A stretch of DNA of 64,000 bases from Bufo bufo (lineage: Eukaryota; Chordata; Amphibia; Anura; Bufonidae). The stretch is taken from contig NC_053390.1 in the NCBI RefSeq assembly GCF_905171765.1, positions 588,406,471-588,470,470 of the forward strand. The letters run 5' to 3'. The notes under the pieces are model-generated. The model ran no database searches. It saw only the letters and a program-made list of their open reading frames with translations, and was not told the DNA's origin. This document shows positions 44,690 to 56,633 of this stretch, one piece after another. Within the stretch, counting starts at the first letter, position 1. Each line of letters starts with the position of its first letter. The translations under genes were made by a program, and so were the position numbers.

Positions 44690-46815
44690 CCATATAGACT
44701 CCCTGATCACCCCATATAGACTCCCTGATCACCCCCCTGTCATTGATTACCCCCCTGTCATTGATCAACCCCCTGTAAAGCTCCATTCAGATGTCCGCAT
44801 GATTTTTACGGATCCACTGATAGATGGATCGGATCCGCAAAACGCATCCGGACGTCTGAATGAAGCCTTACAGGGGCATGATCAATGACTGTGGTTATCA
44901 CCCCATATAGACTCCCTGATCACCCCCCTGTCATTGATCACCCCCCTGTCATTGATTACCCCCCTGTAAAGCTCCATTCAGACGTCCGCATGATTTTTAC
45001 GGATCCACTGATAGATGGATCGGATCCGCAAAACGCATCCGGACGTCTGAATGAAGCCTTACAGGGGCATGATCAATGACTGTGGTGATCACCCCATATA
45101 GACTCCCTGATCACCCCCCTGTAAAGCTCTATTCAGATGTCCGCATGATTTTTACGGATCCACTGATAGATGGATCGGATCCGCAAAACGCATCCGGACG
45201 TCTGAATGAAGCCTTACAGGGGCATGATCAATGACTGTGGTTATCACCCCATATAGACTCCCTGATCACCCCCCTGTCATTGATCACCCCCCTGTCATTG
45301 ATTACCCCCCTGTAAAGCTCCATTCAGACGTCCGCATGATTTTTACGGATCCACTGATAGATGGATCGGATCCGCAAAACGCATCCGGACGTCTGAATGA
45401 AGCCTTACAGGGGCATGATCAATGACTGTGGTGATCACCCCATATAGACTCCCTGATCACCCCCCTGTAAAGCTCTATTCAGATGTCCGCATGATTTTTA
45501 CGGATCCACTGATAGATGGATCGGATCCGCAAAACGCATCCGGACGTCTGAATGAAGCCTTACAGGGGCATGATCAATGACTGTGGTTATCACCCCATAT
45601 AGACTCCCTGATCACCCCCCTGTCATTGATCACCCCCCTGTCATTGATTACCCCCCTGTAAAGCTCCATTCAGACGTCCGCATGATTTTTACGGATCCAC
45701 TGATAGATGGATCGGATCCGCAAAACGCATCCGGACGTCTGAATGAAGCCTTACAGGGGCATGATCAATGACTGTGGTTATCACCCCATATAGACTCCCT
45801 GATCACCCCCCTGTCATTGATCACCCCCCTGTCATTGATTACCCCCCTGTAAAGCTCCATTCAGACGTCCGCATGATTTTTACGGATCCACTGATAGATG
45901 GATCGGATCCGCAAAACGCATCCGGACGTCTGAATGAAGCCTTACAGGGGGGCATGATCAATGACTGTGGTGATCACCCCATATAGACTCCCTGATCACC
46001 CCCCTGTAAAGCTCCATTCAGATGTCCGCATGATTTTTACGGATCCACTGATAGATGGATCGGATCCGCAAAACGCATCCGGACGTCTGAATGAAGCCTT
46101 ACAGGGGCATGATCAATGACTGTGGTTATCACCCCATATAGACTCCCTGATCACCCCCCTGTCATTGATTACCCCCCTGTAAAGCTCCATTCAGACATCC
46201 GCATGATTTTTACGGATCCACTGATAGATGGATCGGATCCGCAAAACGCATCCGGACGTCTGAATGAAGCCTTACAGGGGCATGATCAATGACTGTGGTG
46301 ATCACCCCATATAGACTCCCTGATCACCCCCCTGTCATTGATTACCCCCCTGTCATTGATCACCCCCCTGTAAAGCTCCATTCAGACGTCCGCATGATTT
46401 TTACGGATCCACTGATAGATGGATCGGATCCGCAAAACGCATACGGACGTCTGAATGAAGCCTTACACGGGCGTGATCAATGACTGTGGTTATCACCCCA
46501 TATAGACTCCCTGATCACCCCCCTGTCATTGATCACCCCCCTGTCATTGATCACCCCCCTGTCATTGATCACCCCCCTGTCATTGATCACCACCCCTGTC
46601 ATTGATCACCACCCCTGTCATTGATCACCCCCCCTGTCATTGATCACCCCCCCTGTCATTGATCACCCCCCCTGTCATTGATCACCCCCCCTGTCATTGA
46701 TCACCCCCCTGTCATTGATCACCCCCCTGTCATTGATCACCCCCCTGTCATTGATCAACCCCCTGTCATTGATCAACCCCCCTGTCATTGATCACCCCCC
46801 TGTCATTGATCACCC
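44690..46815 (+). repeat. Nested tandem array of TTAA copy 2
   Basis: Same 155/173/191-bp units as copy 1. Successive unit starts at 44885, 45231, 45577, 45768, 45961, 46116 and 46289 follow combinations of 155, 191 and 173 bp (one unit has two extra G). The right part (about 46505-46815) is a run of about 17 pure 17-18-bp subrepeats, roughly twice as many as in copy 1. Confidence 0.9.
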
Positions 46816-46834
46816 CCCTGTAAGGCTCCATTCA

Positions 46835-49580
46835 GACATTTTTTTGGCCCAAGTTAGCGGAATTTTTTTTTCTTACAAAGTCTCATATTCCACTAACTTG
46901 TGACAAAAAATTAAATCTCACATGAACTCACCATACCCCTCACGGAATCCAAATGCGTAAAATTTTTTAGACATTTATATTCCAGACTTCTTCTCACGCT
47001 TTAGGGCCCCTAGAATGCCAGGGCAGTATAAATACCCCACATGTGACCCCATTTCGGAAAGAAGACACCCCCAGGTATTCCGTGAGGGGCATATTGAGTC
47101 CATGAAAGATTGAAATTTTTGTCCCAAGTTAGCGGAACGGGAGACTTTGTGAGAAAAAAATAAAAAATATCAATTTCCGCTAACTTGTGCCAAAAAAAAA
47201 AATTTCTATGAACTCGCCATGCCCCTCATTGAATACCTTGGGGTGTCTTCTTTCCAAAATGGGGTCACATGTAGGGTATTTATACTGCCCTGGCATTCTA
47301 GGGGCCCCAAAGCGTGAGAAGAAGTCTGGTATCCAAATGTCTAAAAATGCCCTCCTAAAAGGAATTTGGGCACCTTTGCGCATCTAGGCTGCAAAAAAGT
47401 GTCACACATATGGTATCGCCGTACTCAGGAGAAGTTGGGGAATGTGTTTTGGGGTGTCATTTTACATATACCCATGCTGGGTGAGATAAATATCTTGGTC
47501 AAATGCCAACTTTGTATAAAAAAATGGGAAAAGTTGTCTTTTGCCAAGATATTTCTCTCACCCAGCATGGGTATATGTAAAAAGACACCCCAAAACACAT
47601 TCCCCAACTTCTCCCGAGTACGGAGATACCAGATGTGTGACACTTTTTTGCAGCCTAGGTGGGCAAAGGGGCCCATATTCCAAAGAGCACCTTTCGGATT
47701 TCACTGGTCATTTACCTACTTACCACACATTAGGGCCCCTGGAAAATGCCAGGGCAGTATAACTACCCCACAAGTGACCCCATTTTGGAAAGAAGACACC
47801 CCAAGGTATTCCGTGAGGGGCATGGCGAGTTCCTAGAATTTTTTATTTTTTGTCACAAGTTAGTGGAAAATGATGATTTTTTTTTTTTTTTTTTTTTTTT
47901 CATACAAAGTCTCATATTCCACTAACTTGTGACAAAAAATAAAAACTTCCATGAACTCACTATGCCCATCAGCGAATACCTTGGGGTCTATTCTTTCCAA
48001 AATGGGGTCACTTGTGGGGTAGGTATAATGCCCTGGTATTTTAGGGGCCCAAATGTGTGGTAAGGAGTTTGAAATCAAATTCTGTAAAAAATGACGAGTG
48101 AAATCCGAAAGGTGCTCTTTGGAATATGGGCCCCTTTGCCCACCTAGGCTGCAAAAAAGTGTCACACATCTGGTATCTCCGTACTCAGGAGAAGGTGGGG
48201 AATGTGTTTTGGGGTGTCATTTTACATATACCCATGCTGGGTGAGATAAATATCTTGGTCAAATGCCAACTTTGTATAAAAAAATGGGAAAAGTTGTCTT
48301 TTGCCAAGATATTTCTCTCACCCAGCATGGGTATATGTAAAAAGACACCCCAAAACACATTCCCCAACTTCTCCTGAGTACGGAGATACCACATGTGTGG
48401 CACTTTTTTGCAGCCTAGGTGGGCAAAGGGGCCCATATTCCAAAGAGCACCTTTTGGATTTCACTGGTCATTTACCTACTTACCACACATTAGGGCCCCT
48501 GGAAAATGCCAGGGCAGTATAACTACCCCACAAGTGACCCCATTTTGGAAAGAAGACACCCCAAGGTATTCCGTGAGGGGCATGGCGAGTTCCTAGAATT
48601 TTTTATTTTTTGTCACAAGTTAGTGGAAAATGATGATTTTTTTTTTTTTTTTTTTTTCATACAAAGTCTCATATTCCACTAACTTGTGACAAAAAATAAA
48701 AACTTCCATGAACTCACTATGCCCATCAGCGAATACCTTGGGGTCTCTTCTTTCCAAAATGGGGTCACTTGTGGGGTAGTTATACTGCCCTGGCATTCTA
48801 GGGGCCCAAATGTGTGGTAAGGAGTTTGAAATCAAATTCTGTAAAAAATGACGAGTGAAATCCGAAAGGTGCTCTTTGGAATATGGGCCCCTTTGCCCAC
48901 CTAGGCTGCAAAAAAGTGTCACACATCTGGTATCTCCGTATTCAGGAGAAGTTGGGGAATGTGTTTTGGGGTGTCTTTTTACATATACCCATGCTGGGTG
49001 AGAGAAATATCTTGGCAAAAGACAACTTTTCCCATTTTTTTATACAAAGTTGGCATTTGACCAAGATATTTATCTCACCCAGCATGGGTATATGTAAAAT
49101 GACACCCCAAAACACATTCCCCAACTTCTACTGAATACGGAGATACCAGATGTGTGACACTTTTTTGCAGCCTAGGTGGGCAAAGGGGCCCACATTCCAA
49201 AGAGCACCTTTCGGATTTCACTCGTCATTTTTTACAGAATTTGATTTCAAACTCCTTACCACACATTTGGGCCCCTAGAATGCCAGGGCAGTATAACTAC
49301 CCCACAAGTGACCCCATTTTGGAAAGAAGAGACCCCAAGGTATTTCGTGATGGGCATAGTGAGTTCATGGAAGTTTTTATTTCTTGTCACAAGTTAGTGG
49401 AATATGAGACTTTGTAAGAAAAAAAAAAAAAAAAATCATCATTTTCCGCTAACTTGTGACAAAAAATAAAAAGTTCTATGAACTCACTATGCCCATCAGC
49501 GAATACCTTAGGGTGTGTACTTTCCGAAATGGGGTCATTTGTGGGGTGTTTGTACTGTCTGGGCATTGTAGAACCTCAGG
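46835..49580. repeat. Foldback region of TTAA copy 2
   Basis: Three palindromes sharing one core, as in copy 1, with arms near 47400-47500 / 47550-47650, 48160-48260 / 48310-48410 and 48915-49015 / 49050-49160. Poly-T tracts of 17-24 occur at the module joints (47877-47900, 48638-48656). ORFs here come from the repeat. Confidence 0.85.
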
Positions 49581-50036
49581 AAACATGACAGGTGCTCAGA
49601 AAGTCAGAGCTGCTTCAAAAAGCGGAAATTCACATTTTTGTACCATAGTTTGTAAACGCTATAACTTTTACCCAAACCATTTTTTTTTTACCCAAACATT
49701 TTTTTTTTATCAAAGACATGTAGAACAATAAATTTAGAGCAAAATTTATATATGGATGTCGTTTTTTTTGCAAAATTTTACAACTGAAAGTGAAAAATGT
49801 CATTTTTTTGCAAAAAAATCGTTAAATTTCGATTAATAACAAAAAAAGTAAAAATGTCAGCAGCAATGAAATACCACCAAATGAAAGCTCTATTAGTGAG
49901 AAGAAAAGGAGGTAAAATTCATTTGGGTGGTAAGTTGCATGACCGAGCAATAAATGGTGAAAGTAGTGTAGGTCAGAAGTGTAAAAAGTGGCCTGGTCTT
50001 TCAGGGTGTTTAAGCACTGGGGGCTGAGGTGGTTAA

Positions 50037-50514
50037 GAAAAGGCCCCTGACAGCAAAAGCATAAAAAAATATGATGTACTTTATGTATACTTTCAATAAA
50101 TGCTATAGACTTTAAAGTACCATGGCCCCAATTGCATTTTTGCACTACAAAAACAGTCACTGAAAGTGTGTGAAAACTTGTCGGAACAGTGTAGGGAATA
50201 ATAGGCGCGAGCAGGAGGTTTAAATATGAGCCAGAGTAGGGTCAGGGGGAATCATCATACCATAAAGGTATCTGTTTATCCCCCGTGCTATCTTTATCTC
50301 TTATTGTGCCCTCTGACACCATTGTTTTGGTTTTATTGCACTGTGAGTGTTTGGACCTATTTAATTCAGTTTTTATACTTGAAATAATTTTAACTTTGTC
50401 ATTATTACAAGTTAAGTTTTATGGACTATGCTTTTCAGTGATATTTTTAGTGATACCTGGTCATTAAAAGTCGAGATGATAAATTGTCTGACCTAATTGA
50501 ACAGTGATATAACA
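50037..50514. other. No gene recognised
   Basis: Spacer between the TTAA element and the next Tc1. Nothing stands out. Confidence 0.5.
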
Positions 50515-50516
50515 TA

Positions 50517-52080
50517 CAGTCGTGGCCAAAAGTTTTGAGAATAACACATAACACAAATGTTAGTTTTCACAAAGTTTGCTGCTAAACTGCTTTTAAATCT
50601 TTGTTTCAGTTGTTTCTGTGATGTAGTGAAATATAATTACACGCACTTCATACGTTTCAAAGGCTTTTATCAACAATTACATGATATTTATGCAAAGAGT
50701 CGGTATTTGCAGTGTTGGCCCTTCTTTTTCAGGACCTCTGCAATTCGACTGGGCATGCTCTCAATCAACTTCTGGGCCAATTCCTGACTGAAAGCAACCC
50801 ATTCTTTCATAATCATTTCTTGGAGTTTGTCAGAATTAGTGGGTTTTTGTTTGTCCACCCGCCTCTTGAGGATTGACCACAAGTTCTCAATGGGATTAAG
50901 ATCTGGGGAGTTTCCAGGCCATGGACCCAAAATGTCAACTTTTTTGGTCCCTGAGCCACTTAGTTATCACTTTTGCCTTATGGCAAGGTGCTCCATCGTG
51001 CTGGAAAATGCATTGTTCTTCACCAAACTGTTGTTGGATTGTTGGAAGAAGTTGCTATTGGAGGGTGTTTTGGTACCATTCTTTATTCATGGCTGTGTTT
51101 TTTGGCAAAATTGTGAGTGAGCCCACTCCCTTGGATGAGAAGCAACCCCACACATGAATGGTCTCAGGATGCTTTACTGTTGGCATGACACAGGACTGAT
51201 AGTAGAGCTCACCTTTTCTTCTCCGGACAAGCTTTTTCCAGATACCCCAAACAATCGGAAAGGGGCTTCATCTGAGAATATGACTTTGCCCCAGTCCTCA
51301 GCAGTCCATTCACCAAACTTTCTGCAGAAGATCAATCTGTCCCTGATGTTTTTTTTGGAGAGAAGTGGCTTCTTTGCTGCCCTTCTTGACACCAGGCCAT
51401 CTTCCAAAAGTCTTCGCCTCACTGTGCATGCAGATGCGCTCCCACCTGCCTGCTGCCATTCCTGAGCAAGCTCTGCACTGGTGGCACTCCGATCCCGCAG
51501 CTGAATCCTCTTTAGGAGACGATCCTGGTGCTTGCTGGACTTTCTTGGACGCCCTGAAGCCTTCTTAACAAGAATTGAACCTCTTTCCTTGAAGTTCTTG
51601 ATGATCCTATAAATTTTTGATTGAGGTGCAATGTTAGTAGCCACAATATCCTTGCCTGTGAAGCCATTTTTATGCAACACAATGATGGCTGCACGCGTTT
51701 CTTTGCAGGTCACCATGGTTAACAATGGAAGAACAATGATTTCAAGTATCACCCTCCTTTTAACATGTCAAGTCTGCCATTTTAACCCAATCAGCCTGAC
51801 ATAATGATCTCCAGCCTTGTGCTCGTCAACATTCTCACCTGATTTAACAAGACGATTACTGAAATGATCTCAGCAGGTCCTTTAATGACAGCAATGAAAT
51901 GCAGTGGAAAGGTTTTTTGGGGATTAAGTTAATTTTCATGGCGAAAAAGGCCTATGCAATTCATCTGATCACTCTTCATAACATTCTGGAGTATATGCAA
52001 ATTGCTATTATAAAAACTTAAGCAGCAACTTTTCCAATTTCCAATATTTATGTAATTCTCAAAACTTTTGGCCACGACTG
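50517..52080 (-). mobile_element. Tc1/mariner transposon, CAGTCGTGGCC ends
   Basis: Ends CAGTCGTGGCCAAAAGTTTT on both sides inward, flanked by TA (50515-50516, 52081-52082). The length of 1,564 bp is normal for Tc1. The transposase on the minus strand is frameshifted. Confidence 0.9.
50688..51716 (-). pseudogene. Tc1-like transposase pseudogene, probable DD35E
   Basis: It starts at 51716 (MVTCKETRAAIIVLHKNG). The N-terminal helix-turn-helix region and VIFSDEAPFRLFG are in one frame down to about 51250. The central part is shifted. FQHDGAPCHKAKVITKWL and [17 protein letters not shown] follow but are separated by a one-base change in an A-run near 50950. Ignoring that shift, 35 residues separate the second Asp and the Glu. 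DD35E Tc1-like elements (Traveler group) are known in vertebrates; the assignment is tentative. Stop at 50688-50690 after CKYRLFA. Confidence 0.85.
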
Positions 52081-52269
52081 TACATCCGCACAGAATCTCA
52101 CAAGCTAAACTCGTGGCAGGGAGAGATCCTACTGCTTTACAGTTGGTTTAGATGAATGGCTAAACTTAGGCCTGTTTTACACTTGTATTGTTAATTCCAG
52201 TTTTGAGATCCGGCAGAGGATCTCAAAACCGGAATTAAACAGATCCGTTTTGATTTTGCACATCAGGAT

Positions 52270-53099
52270 AACTCGGTAACACTGACATGGAAAAGGATCT
52301 AGGAATTTTAATAAACAGCAAACTAAGCTGCAAATACCAGTGTCAGGCAGCTTCTGCCAAGGCCAATAAGATAATGGGCTGCATCAAAAGGGGCATAGAT
52401 GCCCGTGATAAGAGCATAGTCCTACCACTTTACAAATCGCTAGTCAGACCACACATGGAGTACTGTGTACAGTTCTGGGCTCCTGTAAACAAGGCAGGCA
52501 TAGCAGAGCTGGAGAGGGTTCAGAGAAGGGCAACTAAAGTAATAACTGGAATGGGGCAACTACAGTACCCTGAAAGATTATTAACATTAGGGTTATTCAC
52601 TTTAGAAAAAGATGACTGAGGGGAGATCTAATTACTATGTATAAATATATCAGGGGTCAGTATAGAGATCTATCCCATCATCTATTTATCCCCAGAACTG
52701 TGACTGTGACGAGGGGACATCCTCTGCGTCTGGAGGAAAGAAGGTTTGTACACAAACATAGAAAAGGATTCTTTACAGTAAGAACAGTGAGACTATGGAA
52801 CTCTCTGTCTGAGGAGGTGGTGATGGTGAGTACAATAAAGGAATTCAAGAGGGGCCTGGATGTATTTCCGGAGTGTAATAATATTACAGGCTATAGCTAC
52901 TAGAGAGGGGTCGTTGATCCAGGGAGTTATTCTGATTGCCTTATTGAAGTCGGGAAGGAATTTTTCCCCTGGGGAAAATTGGCTTCTACCTCACTTTTTT
53001 TTTTTTTTGCCTTCCTCTGGATCAACTTGCAGGATGACAGGCTGAACTGGATGGACAAATGTCTTTTTTCGGCCTTATGTACTATGTTACTATGTTACT
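52270..53099 (+). mobile_element. 5'-truncated CR1-like LINE fragment
   Basis: Flanked by AGGAT (52265-52269, 53100-53104). The sequence closely follows the C-terminal third of the LINE at 25170-27380 and ends with the same TATGTTAC repeats. It inserted into the MITE. Confidence 0.85.
52287..52903 (+). pseudogene. C-terminal reverse transcriptase fragment
   Basis: Begins at MEKDLGILINSKLS and covers VRPHMEYCVQFWAPVNKAGI, RVQRRATKVITG and QYPERLL. A one-base loss near 52613 shifts the frame, and the rest (MYKYIRGQYRDLSHH to WNSLSEEVVMV) continues from 52637 to the stop at 52901-52903. The catalytic FADD part is absent because of 5' truncation. Confidence 0.85.
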
Positions 53100-53104
53100 A
53101 GGAT

Positions 53105-53443
53105 GCATCCGATCTGTTAGGATGCAGTTGTGTGAAATCAAAACGGAACAAACTGGGTCCATCACTAATTACACTAAAAGTCAATGGGTGACAGATCCGG
53201 ATTTTTTGACTCCTAAAAACCAGATTCATCACCATTGACTTACATTGTTTTTAGTGCCGATTCGGTTTGTGTCCGGTCACAAAACAGAATGCTGATGGAA
53301 CAGAAGGCATCCTGATGTATCCTGAACAGATCTTTTGCCATTCAGAATGCATTAGGACTAAACAGAACAGTTTATTTTTCTGGTTTTGAGATCCTCTGCC
53401 AGATCTCAATACCGGAACACAAAACACAACTGTGAAACAGGCC
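53105..53443. other. Right part of the interrupted MITE
   Basis: Non-coding; contains the inverted copy of the left subterminal sequences (AAAACGGA, CCGGTCACAAAACAGAATG). Confidence 0.5.
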
Positions 53444-53672
53444 TTAGGGGGTAAAATCTGTAGGAGTCTTGCATCTTCACCCTGCACCTCAAAAGGATAT
53501 GGACACATCCCCAAAGCAGCCTCCAAAATCAACTGCTAGTAACTTTCATATAGTAGATACATTTATAGTATGGAATCATTATGCACTGGCATAGTGTGAT
53601 GAAAATAAGCAAACTACAAACACATGACAAAATACATGACAATACATATTCATGAACTTATTACACTTAAAC

Positions 53673-54451
53673 TAAGGATGAGCGAATCAGTTCTACTGGT
53701 TTGAAATTCACCTCAAATAGTTCACATTCTAACAAACCCACTTTTTGGGGAAAGATAGGGAGAGCGGGAGAGAGAGAATGGGTATGATACAAGCCTAGTA
53801 GGCTACTCTCAGTTTCTTGGCAAGCTATACATGTGTGCATTGTCTAGGGGGTACTCTTTCTCATTATGGAGAGTGCCTAGCATGCATAGTATGTGTGTGG
53901 AGAATTGTAGGCCAGACAATGCCCCTCTGGCTTTTCTGATAGATCAATTTCCCCCTATTTATTATCCACTAAGTTTTGGTGGTAGCCTCAAACTGTTCAA
54001 ACAGTGCTTCTTCATAATAAGATTTTTTTAAATCTATTTCTGTGCTTGTATCTCCTCATAATGCTTATGTGGAAAATAGACATGCAAGCTACTCTCTTTT
54101 CCAAAAGAAAAGGAAAACAGAGTGTCTCATATCAGTAACTGATCTCTTTCTTGGTAACTACCCTTTAGCAAAGCTGAGCAAAGGAACTTTGCTTGGGTGC
54201 CTGAGAGGCCTTGGTTGGAGTTCTATTTCTTCTTGTGGAGGGTACCGAGTATGCATGAGGAGTATCATAAGCCAGTCATCGTTCTTCTGGTTTTCTGGGA
54301 AAACATATGAAAACTAGCACATCTACAGGCATCAAATAGGCTTAGGAAAGCTAATTTAAATATCTTTCCCAGAAACCCAGAGAGGCATTGTCTCTATGTC
54401 TCTTACAATTTGGTTTGGATAGAATCGATTCGGAAGGTTCACTCATCTCTA
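53673..54451. mobile_element. hAT-type MITE (779 bp)
   Basis: Perfect 8-bp duplication ACTTAAAC (53665-53672, 54452-54459). Ends are TAAGGATGAGCGAATC and, reversed, TAGAGATGAGTGAACC, sharing the GATGAGCGAA word with the other hAT elements of the window. No coding capacity is recognised. Confidence 0.82.
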
Positions 54452-54459
54452 ACTTAAAC

Positions 54460-56219
54460 CTTTTACAGTTCGGTCCTAAGCACGCAGTCACACTGAATGC
54501 ATCCCATGCTAAAGTACAACACATGCTTCTGGTTCATCATTTCAAATCTTTGCATTGTTTTCCTTCTCTGCAAAACAGTATATGGAATGTTCCTGCAAAA
54601 TAAACATGGGAAGAGGACAAGTTACAAATAAGAACAATCTTAACATTAATGTAAAAACAGAGAAGTAATTAAAAGCAAACAGCATCCTTACGCATCAGCA
54701 AATAAAAAGAAGTTAAAGTCAAAGGCAGTTGGAAGCAGGTCTTGTCTCTTTCATGATTCTCACCATATGGTAAATACAAGTAATTGTTCCATAGTGATTT
54801 ATGATAAATGGGACATGTTAAATTATCCATTAAGTCACTCAGGTTTCATAAAACCATTTGTTGATTTCCTTTAAGTGTTTTCCAGGGCTGAAATATATGG
54901 AAGTAATAGAATGTTTTCCATTCGCCCATCTCAACTTACAAGATGCGTTAGCCTAGGAAGGCCCTTCAAGAACAGATTATTTCTTTCCTACCTCTCTTAA
55001 GGAGATGGCTCTTTTCACAACACAGCTGCTTTTCTTAAAGTCTCAGCTTTGTTTCTTTACATAGTAGAGGTCACCTCCATCACCCAACTTTATTCCATGG
55101 GGTCCATTTATTAAACTCAGCAGTTTGCAAAACACACTCTTGGAGTAGTGTAATTACTTGGCTTTTTACTATAGTGATTATCCATCATACTGACTTGTAA
55201 CGCAACATTTTGCCACCTGTCCAGCTTAATGACCATAGAGCTTTAGTTTAGCACTAGCACAAGTAGTACATACAATAGGTTACAGTACTAATTAATATAA
55301 GCAAATATTTATGTCAGCTGTCTAGGGGGATACTACAGGCCAAGAGTTACTGTGTCACCCAAATTAATATCACAGCTATGGTAATAGGTAATGTTAGATA
55401 AATGAATACTCTGCATTAGAGCATATAGAAAATTCTGTGTTCTCTGCATCTTACACGTATGTTCTGGTCCTATTTATGGGAATATTGCATCTCATGTGAA
55501 ATATTGGGATATTATCAACAAGAGTCAGCTCTACATAGGTAAGGGCCAAAATACTACATCCAAAAAAAAAAACATTCTGCCAAAGCATTGCTGGAGAAAG
55601 CTGGAGACAATTCCCCTGGATTTTCTTTCTTTTGCAATGCTATAAAATTAAAAGTAAAATTGCTCACTCTGTAGACATAAAGAGGAACAATTAAACAGAG
55701 GTGGGCTTAGCATTTCTGGGGCTGCAGGCAAAGTTATGTCTGGGGCCCTGTTCAGTACAGCCAGGAATCTCTATTCCCGGCAGCGATTCCCTGTTTGTCC
55801 ACAACTGTGCGTTGAAAGTTGAAAGATTTGGCCAAGGCATATTCTAGCTTTCTGCAGCCTGAGGTGAAAATTTAAATGGTTCCCTCGAGCCAAATTCTTA
55901 ATCCAACCACTCCCACCCAGTCCTACTGCAATAGCCCTACAGCTACAGCCCTACATACCTCTTATATGCAGTGATGACTCCTCTGATGCAGAAGTTCTCT
56001 TTCCTCATCTTCTCCATTCGGACCAGACAATCATGATCAATTATTTCAGCCACATTTTGTGTGAAGAGTTCGCCAGAGAGACATCTTAAGCTACCCCCAA
56101 ATACTGTATCCACATGCTCCCAAATACCCCAAAATACTATATGTAAAACAAGAAAAGAGGGAGGCAGCGACACATGTGCGGTGCCACTTTGTAGAGAGAG
56201 GTTTGATAAAGGTTAGGGT
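54460..56219. other. No gene recognised
   Basis: 1.8 kb of mostly AT-rich sequence without convincing ORFs, tandem repeats or transposon ends. Confidence 0.5.
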
Positions 56220-56369
56220 ACGCTTACCGTCTGTGGTTGTGAGGGGTAACAACCACTGTAGAGAGCCTTGCTGGTAATTGAAGTTCGGCTTGTTCCAGGC
56301 TGCAGCCACGGTCGCTCTGTGGTGCCCCAGTGGATGAGGTATACACAGCAGAAATATCGAAAGGAAAAT

Positions 56370-56615
56370 TGGTAAAAAACGTACTTTGAGCGCTTTTTCA
56401 GGCGCTTGCTTGGAAGGATTCCGACCCAAATCATCGGACAGATAAGCGATTAACTTTTAGTCAACGCGTTTCGAAGGCTGAATTGCCCTCTTCATCAGGA
56501 CTGTATACACTGAGGGGAATTACAGCACATTTAAAACACATTTAAAATGGGAGTTTTTGGCACGCAGGCCAAGGGGAGTGGGGGGGGGGGATCAGGGCGT
56601 GTTTGGGTTGGGTTA
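56370..56615 (-). repeat. Inverted Penelope terminal repeat, left
   Basis: Minus-strand reading begins AACCCAACCCAAACACGCCC, passes TTGGCCTGCGTGCCAAAAAC and the hammerhead-like motif, then CGCTTATCTGTCCGATGATT and AAAAAGCGCTCAAAGTACG. It matches 59545-59803 in opposite orientation. Confidence 0.85.
56461..56504 (-). ncRNA. Hammerhead-ribozyme-like motif (best of the set)
   Basis: On the minus strand: AGTC, CTGATGA, A, GAGGGC-AATTCA-GCCTTC (6-bp stem II, one G-U), GAAA, ACGCGT, T, GACT. Stem I pairs AGTC with GACT perfectly (4 bp). The palindromic ACGCGT would form stem III between two copies. Predicted cleavage would follow the T before GACT. All core bases are present; the extra A between CTGATGA and stem II is non-standard and may weaken it. 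The type-I layout with a minimal stem III fits the Penelope-associated hammerheads described in animals. Confidence 0.68.
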
Positions 56616-56633
56616 GAAAAAAAGCCAAAAAAA

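Larger units (their letters stand above)
44283..50032. mobile_element. Composite TTAA-flanked non-autonomous transposon, copy 2
   Basis: TTAA at 44279-44282 and 50033-50036; ends CCACCTCCGG and, reversed, CCACCTCAGC, as in copy 1 at 10828-15705. The same hairpins, tandem array, foldback region and tail follow in the same order. The extra 870 bp relative to copy 1 come mostly from additional tandem units (44690-46815). Copy 1 lacks a short ACGCACAGACGCG stretch present near 44301. Distinct flanking sequences show that these are two transposition events and not one segmental duplication. Confidence 0.85.
52169..53443. mobile_element. Harbinger-like MITE interrupted by a LINE fragment
   Basis: TTA flanks both sides (52166-52168, 53444-53446). 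The ends are GGCCTGTTTTACACTTG and, reversed, GGCCTGTTTCACAGTTG. Both subterminal regions contain GAGATC..GGCAGAGGATCTCA-type inverted sequences. Removing the LINE (52270-53099) leaves an element of about 440 bp. Confidence 0.7.

Noticed and set aside
11405..46483. Repeated 64-codon ORFs starting MTVVITPYRLPDHPP
   Set aside because: They recur identically in each tandem unit of the TTAA elements and begin and end within the repeat. No protein features; by-products of the array.
10828..50032. Reading the two TTAA elements as ends of one 39-kb duplication
   Set aside because: Flanking sequences differ outside the TTAA sites, and each copy has its own target duplication.
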